Made by a program: the position numbers and the translations under genes
Origin: Ceratopteris richardii
Taxonomy: Eukaryota > Streptophyta > Polypodiopsida > Polypodiales > Pteridaceae
Assembly (NCBI GenBank): GCA_020310875.1
Contig: MU260073.1
Location: 652,501 to 716,500 of the forward strand
Reading direction: 5' to 3'
Length of the DNA: 64,000 nt
Notes under the pieces: generated by a model
Seen by the model: only the letters and a program-made list of their open reading frames with translations
Told to the model about the DNA's origin: nothing
Databases searched by the model: none
Shown: positions 37,557 to 47,637 of the stretch, piece by piece
Layout: each line of letters opens with the position of its first letter
How positions within the stretch are numbered: position 1 is the first letter of the stretch

Positions 37557-38258
37557 TGTTGGAACTGAAGGACTCACTAGGCAAGGAAGCTTAAGAAGGG
37601 AGTTAGAGAGAAGAGAAAGTACAAGCAGACAGAGCAGTCAACGACGATCTGGCAAGTAGGCCAATATTTTTTCAAGACATTTATGCACATAAGAGAGGTG
37701 GACACAAGGAGAAGGAGCAAGTAGGGAGCTCCAGGAAATGTATATCAAAATGTTAGAAGAAATCCCTACAACAATAGTGATTTTCATCACTAAAAACCCT
37801 TGTAAATACTATTTCATATTTTTGTAGCTCCATTTTGTGCAAGCCAAGGAGTCCTTGAGCTTGAGGAGCTTTAGAAGTATCTACCTGTCAGTTTTCACAT
37901 TTTTTAGACTTCATTTGAACCTCCAAATAGGGTAGAGAACCTAATTTTTAACTAGGCCGGACACTAGGTCTGGACAAGGCCAAAACCTAGTCAAAAACTA
38001 TAAATAGAGCTAGAGAGCTCATTTTTGAGGTTAGCTTGTGATTGAAATGAACTTGTAAGAGCTTTTTGAAAGGAATCTAAGAACTCCATTGCTTCTCACT
38101 CTTTGTCTTGTCGTGTGTGCGCGTGTGTGTGTATGTGTGTGCATGTTTGTGTGCTTCTCACTCACGCACTTGTGCCTCCACTTACTCGAGGTCTTCATAC
38201 CATCCTCACGTCTTCTCGGATTGACATTAAAGGAGGTGCTACGCATCACTGAGCTACA
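37557..38258 (+). repeat. 5' LTR of element J
   Basis: Starts TGTTGGAACTGAAGG and ends GAGCTACA. It has a GT-rich microsatellite at 38115-38150. Head to head with the LTR of element I. Confidence 0.75.
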
Positions 38259-38266
38259 CCAAATTT

Positions 38267-38284
38267 TGGCGCCGTTGCCGGGGA
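38267..38284 (+). other. Primer-binding site of element J
   Basis: TGGCGCCGTTGCCGGGGA, the intact primer site common in plant Athila/Tat-type gypsy elements, usually attributed to tRNA-Asp. It lies 8 bp inside the LTR. Confidence 0.88.
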
Positions 38285-38633
38285 TCGAGCTTTGAGGACG
38301 AGCGTGTGATGGTAAGACGTAGATTTGAGACGTTGGCGTTGTAGGTAATCTCTTTACTTTTCTTATCTTTCTTTTTCTTACCTCACCACCATCATCATCA
38401 TCACCATATCCGATCTCCATCTCCATCATCGCGAAAAAATTTCAATTTTTTGCTTATACCACCTTCTCCACCTCATTTCCCTCATTCCACTTGTGAGAGA
38501 GAGCGAGAGAGCGATATTGTGTGCGTTGTTTTTGCGTGCTTTTTGAGCTTTCTTGCAGGTTCCAGCAGCATCATCCCCTCCAGCACGTTGCGCAGGTACG
38601 GAAAACTCAGAAACTGTCTCGCAGTCACCAGCC

Positions 38634-39312
38634 TCTGTCGATCGCGATTGACAGAAAATTTCATCTATTGGTAAAACTAAGTGCACCACTAGGACAAGCA
38701 CAAAGAGCACATTCCAAATCACTAAACAAAATTGAAAAATTCCGTGTTTCTCTGTCAATCGCGACCGACACCGTCGATCGCGATCGACAGCCACGATCGA
38801 CAGACCCTGTCAATCGCGACCGACAGACCTGTCGATCGCGACCGACAGACCCCACGACCGACTGATTGCCACGTAGGACCCTGTCAATCGCGACCGACAG
38901 ACCTGTCGATCGCGACCGACAGACCCCACGACCGACTGATTGCCACGTAGGACCCTGTCAATCGCGACCGACAGATCCTGTCAATCGCGACCGACAGACC
39001 CTGTCAATCGCGATTGACACCGTCGATCGCGACCAACAGAATTTCCACGATTGATTGACTTTTACGCGTAGCCACGTGTCCATCGCGATGGACACATCCC
39101 CGATTGACTGAAATCACGGCGAAAAACCTGGAAAAAGTGTCGATCGCGATTGACACCATCGATCGCGATTGACAGAACTCACGACCGACTCTGTCGATCG
39201 CGATTGACACTGTCAATCGCGACTGACGTGTCGATCGCGACCGACAGGCCCCGACGGACACCTTTGTCAATCGCGATTGACAGACCTGTCGATCGCGATT
39301 GACAGCCTTTCC
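38634..39312. repeat. Palindromic ATCGCGAT leader array of element J
   Basis: 19 copies of TCGCGA within 680 bp, nearly all as (g)tc(a/g/c)aTCGCGA(t/c)(t/c/g)gac(a). Several are perfect palindromes: GTCGATCGCGATCGAC near 38773, TGTCAATCGCGATTGACA near 39002, and GTGTCCATCGCGATGGACAC at 39076-39095. A 74-bp block containing two such words is exactly duplicated (from 38803 and from 38877). Short words such as cacgaccgact and gattgccacgtag fill the spacers. The region is very CpG-rich compared with its surroundings. No coding role; ORFs here only translate the repeat. Confidence 0.92.
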
Positions 39313-40182
39313 GGCCAAAAAATTAGGGTTTTTATTCTAAGCCTTGGGGATAGTTTTTGGGCATATTGGTCTAGCAATTAGTGATTTGTGAGGTCCCTAC
39401 ACATGTATTTTTGAGAAAAATCCTGTGACCTGTTAGCCTGTTTGAACCCTGTTTTAGCACCAAAACCCTGAACTGACATAACTTTCTCATACGAAATCCA
39501 ATTGCTGTGATTCTTGTTTTGTTGGAAAGCTCGTGAGGAGTACAACCGTTAATTAATATCAGGATTATTAGATAGGGTATTTTGAAGTGGACCATACCCC
39601 GAGGTAGGAAAACTGAGGGATCCTTGGGATTGTTTTCCATAAAGGCAAAGGGGATTTGGCCTGTGAATTACATGCATGAAAGTGACCTGTCTGTCATTTG
39701 AATTTAAGTCTTGAGCTAATTTTGGGACTTTTACAGGTCCATTGAGAGCAATTGAGAGCATACAAAGCAAGGGTTTCTTTGCAAGCTTGAGACTCGGGTT
39801 CTTGAGCATCATAAAGCAAGGGATCAACAAGAAAGGTCGGAATACTCTCAACTCCCTTTGTCAATTCCTAGCTTAGGCTAAGAACGACTATTGATAGGAG
39901 TAGGCCAGGACGGCGATAGGCATCAATCACGTTGAAGACTACCTATGCACTCAAAGTTCAAGATTAAACATAATCTCTTCGTGATGCGATAATCTTAAAG
40001 GAAAGAATCTAACGAGGAACGATCAACTTATAGTGCGGAAACACACTCAAGTATACTTGACGACGTGATATCAGACAAGATTATAAACGCTGTAATCCAC
40101 TAAAAAAGAATCAAGTAATTGATACAAAAGAACTCAGCAACGAGGTTGTACTTGGGCAAATTTGGGCTATTCAATTAGGCTT
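39313..40182 (+). other. Leader of element J between array and Gag
   Basis: About 870 bp without coding content but homologous to the element I leader on the minus strand (cataactttctcatacgaaat, ggtccattgagagca, attcctagcttaggctaag). The conservation suggests shared descent rather than function. Confidence 0.7.
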
Positions 40183-42095
40183 ATGAACCTTAGATCGGGG
40201 CGACATCTAGGGAGAGATAGAAAAAGTCTTAGGTCTTCAGAGGCTAGTGTCAACCACACTGCTAGGTCTTGGGCCCAGCAGTTGAGCCACCACTCATACT
40301 ACCCTAGCTCTGAGACTAGTGAATCAGAGATGTCTCAAGGCATGGATAGACCTACGGGAAGTTCAGGAGTGCCATACTTGCACAGGGTAGAAGGCCCATA
40401 CAAGACGCAGCTGGAATACCTTAGGACCAACCGATTAGGTGCTAGCATCTATGAGGACGGTCTAGGAAGATCCGTGGTCCAGATTAAAAACCCTGACCAA
40501 TCTATTGGACTAGAGCGCCCAGCTGTCAAGTTCGAAAACGGAGCGTACTTAGACAAGGAAGGGACAATATATGTAGTCACTAGTCATCCAGATAGGACTG
40601 ACGAATTTGGGAATGAGATCCCAGGAACGGACTTAGGTGACCTAGAGCAAGGAAACAGGGGTGAAGAACCGAGGACCCCCCGAGGCAAATCTGTTCTCAC
40701 TAGGATTATCACACCAGAGTGGATTCCCCAAGATAATAAGAGCATAGATCTGCTCCTGAACCGAGAAACTGGCGAAGCCTTTTGGAGGTATAAATCTGAT
40801 CAGCCAACTGATATAGGAACAATCATGATCTATGAGTTTAAGGATCCTAATAGCCCAGGCAGCGTGACCTACTTAGATCACGTTTCAGAGAGGATCTTTG
40901 TGGTTACAGAGCATGATAGACATGCTTACACTTGGAAGGGTGAATTCGTTTTCCCCCAACCAAGATCGAATGTGTCCTATGGTCACCCTGGAGCTGGAAC
41001 ATCCCAAGCTCATGGAATTCAAGGAGACAGAAGTAGAGATAGGCCAGAAGTAAGCTTTGTCAACCCAGGGGGCAGAGAAAGAACGAGAGTGGAGACAAAT
41101 AGGGTGGAACCTGAGATACATAGAGCTCACAGGAATCAAAGAAATGCGGATGCGTTCCCTCTACCACGACCTAGAGAGCACACAAGGACTTTGAGACCGA
41201 CTCAGCTAGTTAAGTCCATGAAGAACTACTTCGATGGCAATGGAGATCCATACGATCATGTGGCTGAGTTTAGGCAAGTCTTGAGAGCTGAGCAAGTGGA
41301 GGATTTATTCACGCAGTACAATGCCTTTGGTCTAACCCTTAGGAACACTGCCCTGACATGGTTTCAGCCACTAAACGAGAGGCAGTTCAAGAGCATAGAC
41401 CAACTTCTAGAGGCATTCATTATCAAATTCTCTAAAAGTGGCATAAGACATAACACTTCCTCGTTGATTCACAGCTTCAAGCAAACCTCTCAAGAGACCG
41501 TGAGACTTGCTCGAAGAAGATTTAGGCAATACTTGGAGAGATGCCCTGTCCCTGAGCTACCCACACCAGCTAAGCAAGTGGCTTTATTCTTGGATGGATT
41601 GCTAAGTACCAAATTGAGGTCATATGTGTATCTGAAGGACCCTAGGACTATAGAAGAGTGTGTACGCATGTGCATTGACATCGAGGATAACCTAGGGGAG
41701 GAACTAGAGCTTTCCAAAATCTACAAGGACTCAGATAGTGCCTCTAGCCTCTCTTCCTCGCAATCCACATCAATTGAGGAATTAGCAGAGAAAGTAGCTC
41801 AGAAACTAGGTGTCTCTAGCAAACAAATCCCAAGGTTTGCCCCTGTGAAAAGATGTTATACTTGTGGAGGCGACCATATGGCGAATGTCTGTCCCATTAT
41901 GGCTCAACCCCAAGTTAATCCTAGTAGCCAATACTCCACCATAGAACGAAGGTACACCAATCACACCGCGCAAGATTGTCCCTACAATAAGCAAACCGTT
42001 AGACAGATGTACCCACAACCATACCCTCAACAAGGAAGATACCAGAACCAGTACCCGCCTCAGCAGTATGTGAGACCTCAACAAACCTACCAACC
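40183..42095 (+). pseudogene. Gag of element J, N-terminal part (interrupted by K)
   Basis: Capsid/nucleocapsid polyprotein. I chose ATG 40183 (MNLRSGRHLGRD); the open frame upstream has no ATG. Residues 1-330 are a long region unlike standard Gag but conserved in element C (YLDKEGTIYVVTSHPDR against YLDKLGHIYAVTKNLER). The retrotransposon Gag capsid domain spans about residues 335-510 (DPYDHVAEFRQVL, FTQYNAFGLTLRNTALTWF, HSFKQTSQETVRLARRRF). A knuckle CYTCGGDHMANVC at about 565 has CX2CX3HX4C spacing. A QP/YPQ-rich tail follows. The frame is intact to the insertion point and continues after K at 57563. Confidence 0.88.
42091..42095. repeat. Left target-site duplication of element K
   Basis: CAACC, repeated at 57558-57562; it proves K inserted into the J Gag. 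Confidence 0.95.
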
Positions 42096-42365
42096 TGTTA
42101 AGCTCCTAACACCCAGGAAGAAGTGATTGTGAAAGCCTTTATTTTGCTCAAACCCCTCACAATCGGTCCACTTGGATTACCTAGAGCCCACAATTATCTC
42201 GCAATGGATTCTTCCTATGTCTATGCACTAGCTCATATGTTCCCGGCAAACGCACCAAAATGTTTGGCTTATAATGTCCAAGGAAAAAGTGATTATACGA
42301 GGCTTTATTGTGTTCAAATCCCTCGCAATCAATTTACTTGGATTGCTTGGAAGCTGCAAAAGTAT
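42096..42365 (-). repeat. Duplicated R-U5-like end with internal primer site (3' LTR of K)
   Basis: Two related units end the LTR. The outer unit (42096-42260) contains AATAAA at 42138-42143 (minus strand) and ends at the LTR edge. The inner unit (from 42261) contains AATAAA at 42304-42309 and ends GCCAAACA. Between them, 42240-42257 is an exact copy of the K primer site TGGTGCGTTTGCCGGGAA with the same 3-nt spacing from the unit end as the real site. The same arrangement is in the 5' LTR (54031-54048, one base changed). Confidence 0.85.
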
Positions 42366-44502
42366 CTCTGATTGATGATTTTATGCCCTCACCTTTCCCA
42401 ACTCTCTTTCGCTCATGCGCATACATATGCTTTCACACACTCTTTTTCCACACTCTTATACACTCACACACACCCTCGCACACTCTTACTTCCCCTTTCC
42501 CTCTATTCCTTTCCTTTCTCCTCTTACACACATGCACCCGCCAACACACATACACCTTCTCACATACCCTCATTCACACATGCACTCATCTGCACACACA
42601 TATGTCTGACCCTTCTCTCATGCACTCTCTCTTTCTCTCACTTACTCTCAGACCCGCTCAAGAACTCTACCAACTCGTCGTACAAAAACACATCATTAGA
42701 AATCCTATAAACTTTTTCATTTGCACCCTCTCATAGGAACTCTATCTGACAGACTGCACAAGATTAGCTGATCCAGAGCATTAGTCACCTAGTGGAGACG
42801 CTATTGCTGCATATCATCAATCCATGCAACTCGTACTCTAGCATTCGGTAAAGACGATCACTATTAAACTTAACTTCAAACGAAAGTATCATGCACTTGC
42901 CATATGCAGTTTTCACGCCATACTCACCAAAAAGATCATACAGACAACCAGATATCTATACGAATACAAAAGAATAATCCATAAAACAAGGACTAATGAA
43001 CGGGTACCCAACAAAAAGTAAATGCAAATACACTGATGATTATGCACAAGCTGATAAACTTTTGCATTCAACATTTATATGCGCAACTCATTGTGCATGC
43101 CCTATGATTTTTTCATGAAGGTGCTGGTTCTTGCAGCGAGTGCACATGTGTGGAGCATGTCTGATACACATAGATGCGAACGTCATTGCGTACGGCCCGA
43201 TAGATCCTGCATGCCTCTTTTGGGGCTCAGCTTGAAGTCCTCAACTTTTATCAAGCATTGAAGCATCTAAGTTAATTTAGAGAATAACAGCGGAAGGCCA
43301 GATGGGCTCTATATTTTGCAAATCGTCCTTTTCTTCAGGCATCTCATTAGATGGATAGCGTTGGAGGTGATATTCTTTTCTTGCAGACATTTACGCAACT
43401 AAGGAATAACAGTGCCACATGTACAGCAATGCTCACGAGTTGGAGATACCCTGCTGGCGGAACACTGTTGCATTCTCTAAGCCGGATGTCCAAAGCAGAC
43501 AACCATAGAGTCCATTTGGACAGTGGTCCATCACCTCCAGCTCTACAGCACTATACTTGCAGAAGGACAATCCACACATGAGCGACGGTCGCACAACCGC
43601 ATAGTACTAACTACCGGGACAACCAATCACTTGTACCTTTCAATTAGTTCAAGCTTAACCGGAAGACTAGATCTCAATGAACGAACAAAAAACAAAAGTG
43701 TGTGAAGCACTAAGAGTTGGCAGGCGGACTGATTATATTCATTTACCCCCAAGATAGGTAATGTTACGCTTGGTGAAAGCAAGGGAAGAGACAGCAACGA
43801 GAGACACACAGAGAGAGAGAGAGACAGAGAGAGCAAGAGAAGAGCAGCCGATACCATCATTTGAGGAGAAAGACCTAATCCTTACCGGGGAATATAAATT
43901 TTAGAGTTTTTATCTGTAAACAACTGGAACTTTGGTTGACTCGCGAGGGAGGAGCAGAAAGATGAGATTAAACTTATCACATACACAGTCATAGAGAAAG
44001 AGACGGAGAGAGACTTACGAACGGGGCTTCCTTCCCACATCCATGCTTCTCCTGCTTAGAGATGGTGCCCTTCTGTAATTAAAATTTGATGTGGAGTTTC
44101 GGCGTACAGGAGAAGATAACCTTCGCGTGCTCATTGTAACGACGTCTCACGACGGCAAGCTGAAGCACCGATGTAGAACTGATAGACTGAAGCTGCATGC
44201 GAAGGTGCTCCTCTTTTGACAGGGCGAAGGCCTTGTTGGTAACGTCTCTGGGAGTCGTAGGAGCAGAACGCTTCCCCCCCCAAAAGACAGCAGTGGTTCG
44301 AAGAAAAAGCGCAGAAGAAGCCCCCCCGTGATGCGAGCTGCTTACTTAAAGAAATTCTGGAAGGGCCACCCCCCAGTGAGAAAAACTGAACATTCATCCC
44401 CCCTCTTCTCTCTGCCGCCGATATCCACCCTCTCCCTTTTTCGGTTTTTCTGTCAGAGCAGTCACAACCACTAAAAACGGAACTGCCAAATAAGAAGCTC
44501 AC

Positions 44503-44968
44503 TGCGCATATTACGGTAGTTGGCAGCACAATCAATTACATTGACACCTAGAGACAAACTGCGGGTGATGGATTCCATATACTCACGGTCCACAGAATCA
44601 GATTCAGGACCCATATAAGTTCCTATCCCAAGGGATGAAACAATAAGATCTCCTACAGCACCACCTGCTCGAAGAGTTCGAAAATGTCCCGCTCCTGCAT
44701 TGGCGCCAATCTTTTTGGCAAAGTTAGCAGTGCCTTCAGTAGTTGCATGCCCTGTTATATAGTGTGACGAGGAACTTGCAGCAGCTGCAGCCACAGAGGA
44801 AAATGCCCTCCATCCCTCTGAATCATTAATGTCAGTGAGACAAAATCCTGCATGTCCCTTTCTCTGCTGCACATCTTTAACTGCAACAGTGATTCCAGGC
44901 TTCTTTTCATTGCATGAACACAACCACCTCAGCGAATTTCGTCCCCGCAGAATGGTTTGAAGTGCCAT
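44503..44968 (-). pseudogene. Captured first exon of a plant aldo/keto reductase (3' LTR copy)
   Basis: ATG 44968 opens 155 codons. A basic, serine-rich N-terminus (MALQTILRGRNSLRWLC) looks like an organelle transit peptide. It is followed by the start of the aldo/keto reductase barrel: LIVSSLGIGTYMGPESDSVD and SLGVNVIDCAANYRNMRSE, the strand with the catalytic-region Asp and Tyr (NVIDCAANY). The exon ends at a consensus splice donor (CGCA then GTGAGC at 44502), after which the frame runs into intron-like sequence. A complete enzyme of this family is roughly 300-370 residues, so only the first exon was captured. It is in the same sense as the element transcript and present in both LTRs, so capture preceded this insertion. 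Confidence 0.75.
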
Positions 44969-45326
44969 GTCTTTCTGATTCCTTATATGCTTTCAAATGG
45001 CAGCTGCTTAAATCAAATGACACAATTCTTCCCAACTCTCAGGTGCCAAACCTTTCGGTAAGTTATCTTTTTCAAGTGGAGGGTGTCCTCCTTTCAAATA
45101 GGGCTGAAGACGGCATTTCTTTCCTGCAGAATCGCACTATCAATTGACAATGTCGAATTCATAGATCAGGGATAAAAATCGAGTTACATAATTCCAATGC
45201 AGGCGACCCTCGATTATAGATACGCCCCGAGGAGAGGAAGCTTGTAGACCGAGTCACGAGGAACGATACTCTATAACCACAACAATTCACCTCAAGACCC
45301 CCGAGTAAGCGAGCATCGACGATTCC

Positions 45327-45482
45327 TTAACTCATTCTTTGTAGAAGAGCTAGCACTTCTGCACCAAGTCCGTTCTCTGCGTATCCAGTTGCTATTGTAT
45401 TCCAAGAGACTATATCCTTCTCTGGCAACTTCTTAAACACCTCCTTTGCATCTGTAAGCATGCCAAACCTTTTGCTGCATTT
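45327..45482 (-). pseudogene. Captured PPR-protein fragment (3' LTR copy)
   Basis: On the minus strand one frame reads LTDAKEVFKKLPEKDIVSWN followed by TIATGYAENGLGAEVLALLQ, a clear pentatricopeptide repeat of the plant PLS type (consensus DAxxVFDxMPxRDVVSWNAMI). Such proteins bind organellar RNA. Only about one repeat is present, ended by a stop. Its position near the 5' end of the LTR, upstream of the reductase exon in the same sense, suggests a second, independent captured piece. Confidence 0.65.
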
Positions 45483-45768
45483 CCAAGAACTCCTCGGTCC
45501 ATCCAAGATAGCTGCCCTTGGTGGCTTCTCAGAGAAATTCCCCCTTGAAACAAAGCCGCCTCTTATTTCTTCTGCACGTCAGTATCTCCTATGCTCTTAG
45601 GAGGCTTGTCCATGCTCAATTCCTTTTCTCCACATCCCTGCAATCAATACCTCCACATGCTTCCCATCAATTATCAAATTCGTGCTTCAAGTACCTGAAA
45701 TCAAGCGTATTTTCCTGCCAAATAGAACCGCATTAGTGCATAAAAACCAACCATTTTGTGGGCTAACA

Positions 45769-45785
45769 TACTCCCCTCTTCTTAA
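45769..45785 (-). other. Polypurine tract of element K
   Basis: The minus strand reads AAGAAGAGGGGAGTA, directly before the 3' LTR start TGTTAGCC. Confidence 0.85.
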
Positions 45786-46599
45786 TTGCGAAGTCGTCCT
45801 CGATGAGCCACTATTGCTGAAATAAAATCCAAACAACCATGAACATGTCAATTTTCAATTGGTTCGCATACCTTTTCATCGAGCCATCATTCCAAGTGGA
45901 CCTGCACTCATTGAAGCTGTTAGTGCTCAAAAATCACTCATGAATACATACAAATCAGTCATTTCCAAAATGATCCAAGAAAATGCACATATATGCAATT
46001 CCATTCCAGCCATGCATCAATTTGCCCATACATTCCATTATGAAAAAAATGGTCTCAACCAAAATAACACATGCATACCTTTCCATGTTTTACACATACA
46101 ACTGTCATTGCGGAAAACAGAAACGGAAATATCGAAATAACAACAACAACTGAAATGAATCCAACAGGACATGCAAAAATACCCAAAATGCATACCCCAT
46201 TATTGCACCTACTATTCGCTATGTACACATAGTCCATGACTAGACACTTCCGAAGAATCCCCATCGTCGTCCTACAAAAGCCATCAAAACTCGAGTGCAA
46301 GTGAAGGCATACATCAGAACCCTGGAGTGTCCCACACACTAGAAAAACCCTTAGATAGAGCACACAAGTTGTAAAGCAAGACCGTTGCATTACCTCGCTA
46401 AAGCCTCGTCCATAAGTACATATAGAGTCTCCGTGCCTTCAAGAATGTTGATTCAAAGTGAGCTGATCTGTCACAAGCCATCACATACCAATCACACAAG
46501 CAAATAACGTTCCCTTCCAGGCGATCATCACCTTCTCCTCTCTCTCTCTCCCCCTCAGGAGTGGGGAATAACTTCATATGAAAATTTTATTTATATTCA
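45786..46599 (-). other. 3' untranslated part of element K, no gene seen
   Basis: No recognisable coding content; a CT microsatellite at 46536-46552. Confidence 0.6.
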
Positions 46600-46940
46600 C
46601 ACGTTGGCCTACATTGACACTGGATGCGATTCGTGGACCTGACCACCCGATCAGGTTGATTCCACCCATCTACCAACGCAATGCAGCGCACAACACACAA
46701 ACATACAAGAATGACACATACATATCAGCTAGCCCATAACGAAGCTGGATACGGCTCGTGGTCATGACTACCCAACCACGATGGTCCCACCTACCTACCA
46801 ACCCGTTATGGCGCGTAGCTAAGACACAAACATATATATCCCAAGCCTATGGCAAAACTAGCTGCGGCTCGTGGTCCTAACCACCCGGCCAGGATAAATC
46901 CACCCACCTACTAGCCCACCATAGCGCATTGGTACGATCA
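46600..46940 (-). repeat. About 120-bp imperfect tandem repeat in the K 3' UTR
   Basis: Three diverged units begin near 46618, 46745 and 46861, each with g(a/c)ggctcgtggtc-like text, an accacc(c) core with short inverted arms (cctgaccacccgatcagg), and tccaccca.ctacca. Tandem repeats between pol and the 3' LTR are a known trait of Tat-type plant elements. Confidence 0.7.
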
Positions 46941-47286
46941 CAGTAACACAAATTTTTCTTTTCTTTTCTTTTCTTCGTTTTTTTTTCATAGTTAATTAGT
47001 TCATCCAAGTCCTGAGAATTAGGGAGAGGAAGAAAGGGACTTTCCCACTTTTCCCACACATGCATGCAAAACATATACACACTAGCCTTTGACAGATCAA
47101 CCACCTCTTCACTCCATTCTCTCAATTACAGACACTACATATGTATTCATCGATTCAACTTTTCACTTGGTAACTACAGCCAGCTATGCCTTAGTCCCTC
47201 GTATACCTATCCTTAGGTGTCCTAGAATGTGAGTCTCCGGAATGTCTCATGTAGTCTCACATCGGACTCGCATCCCAACAACTTCC

Positions 47287-47637
47287 CTAGGGCGAGTCAG
47301 GCTCAACTTCAGGAGCTCCGTCATCACTTCCTAGCGTTAGCACATCTGCCCAAGCCCATGTGATATCGTTTTCCTCGTTAGGCATTTCCCTCGAAGGATC
47401 AAAATAGTAATATCGATCTCCCGCCCATCCTACATGTCGAGCTAGGTATTCCTCAAAACACTCAATGTAAAATGCAACACCCAAATCCTGGTTTATAAAG
47501 CATACCAGCCAATGCGCTTCCTCAACATCGTATTCCGTCTCAAAGTCGTCGACATCTATGTCCATGCGGGCGAATGTTTGGTCCGAGAAATATATCCTTA
47601 ACTCGTACAAGTAGAGTTGCGTTATTTGATCTGCCAT
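47287..47637 (-). CDS. Small acidic ORF of element K downstream of integrase
   Basis: An intact 116-codon ORF from ATG 47637 (MADQITQLYLYELRIYFSDQ). It is strongly acidic, rich in D, E, W and Y (DIDVDDFETEYDVEEAHW, ending APEVEPDSP), with no signal peptide, membrane segment, zinc motif or coiled coil. I do not recognise a family. It lies 270 bp after the end of the integrase ORF, the place where some plant gypsy elements carry an extra or env-like gene, but it does not resemble an envelope protein. Expression would need a spliced or subgenomic transcript. An accidental ORF cannot be excluded, though its length in a region with other stops favours a real gene. Confidence 0.5.
   Translation of the reverse strand: MADQITQLYLYELRIYFSDQTFARMDIDVDDFETEYDVEEAHWLVCFINQDLGVAFYIECFEEYLARHVGWAGDRYYYFDPSREMPNEENDITWAWADVLTLGSDDGAPEVEPDSP

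Larger units (their letters stand above)
42096..45768 (-). repeat. 3' LTR of element K (3,673 bp)
   Basis: Begins (minus strand) TGTTAGCCCACAAAATGG and ends GGAGCTTAACA. In element order it holds a PPR-like fragment, an aldo/keto reductase exon, a CT-rich microsatellite, a GT/GA-rich tract, and a duplicated R-U5-like end with an internal primer-site copy. Apart from the captured exon it has no long gene-like ORF. Confidence 0.95.

Noticed and set aside
38634-39312. Resemblance to a CRISPR array
   Set aside because: Units are palindromes with variable arms and irregular spacing, without unique equal-length spacers or cas genes, inside a plant retrotransposon leader.
38521-39318. Several overlapping ORFs on both strands rich in D, R, Q, S and T (RPTD, DRDRQ motifs)
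   Set aside because: They are translations of the TCGCGA palindrome array in every frame; the periodicity is of DNA, not protein.
42308-42736. Histidine/threonine/serine-rich ORFs (and their copies at 54099-54527)
   Set aside because: Caused by CA/CT-rich low-complexity sequence in the K LTR; overlapping frames give similar compositions.
43351-43581. 76-codon ORF present in both K LTRs
   Set aside because: No recognisable features and its start is not well supported; conserved only because the LTRs are recent copies.
44131-44502. Continuation of the reductase ORF past the splice donor, and the 134-codon minus-strand ORF here
   Set aside because: No similarity to aldo/keto reductases after the donor; reads as intron or LTR sequence, and the two LTR copies differ by frameshifting indels.
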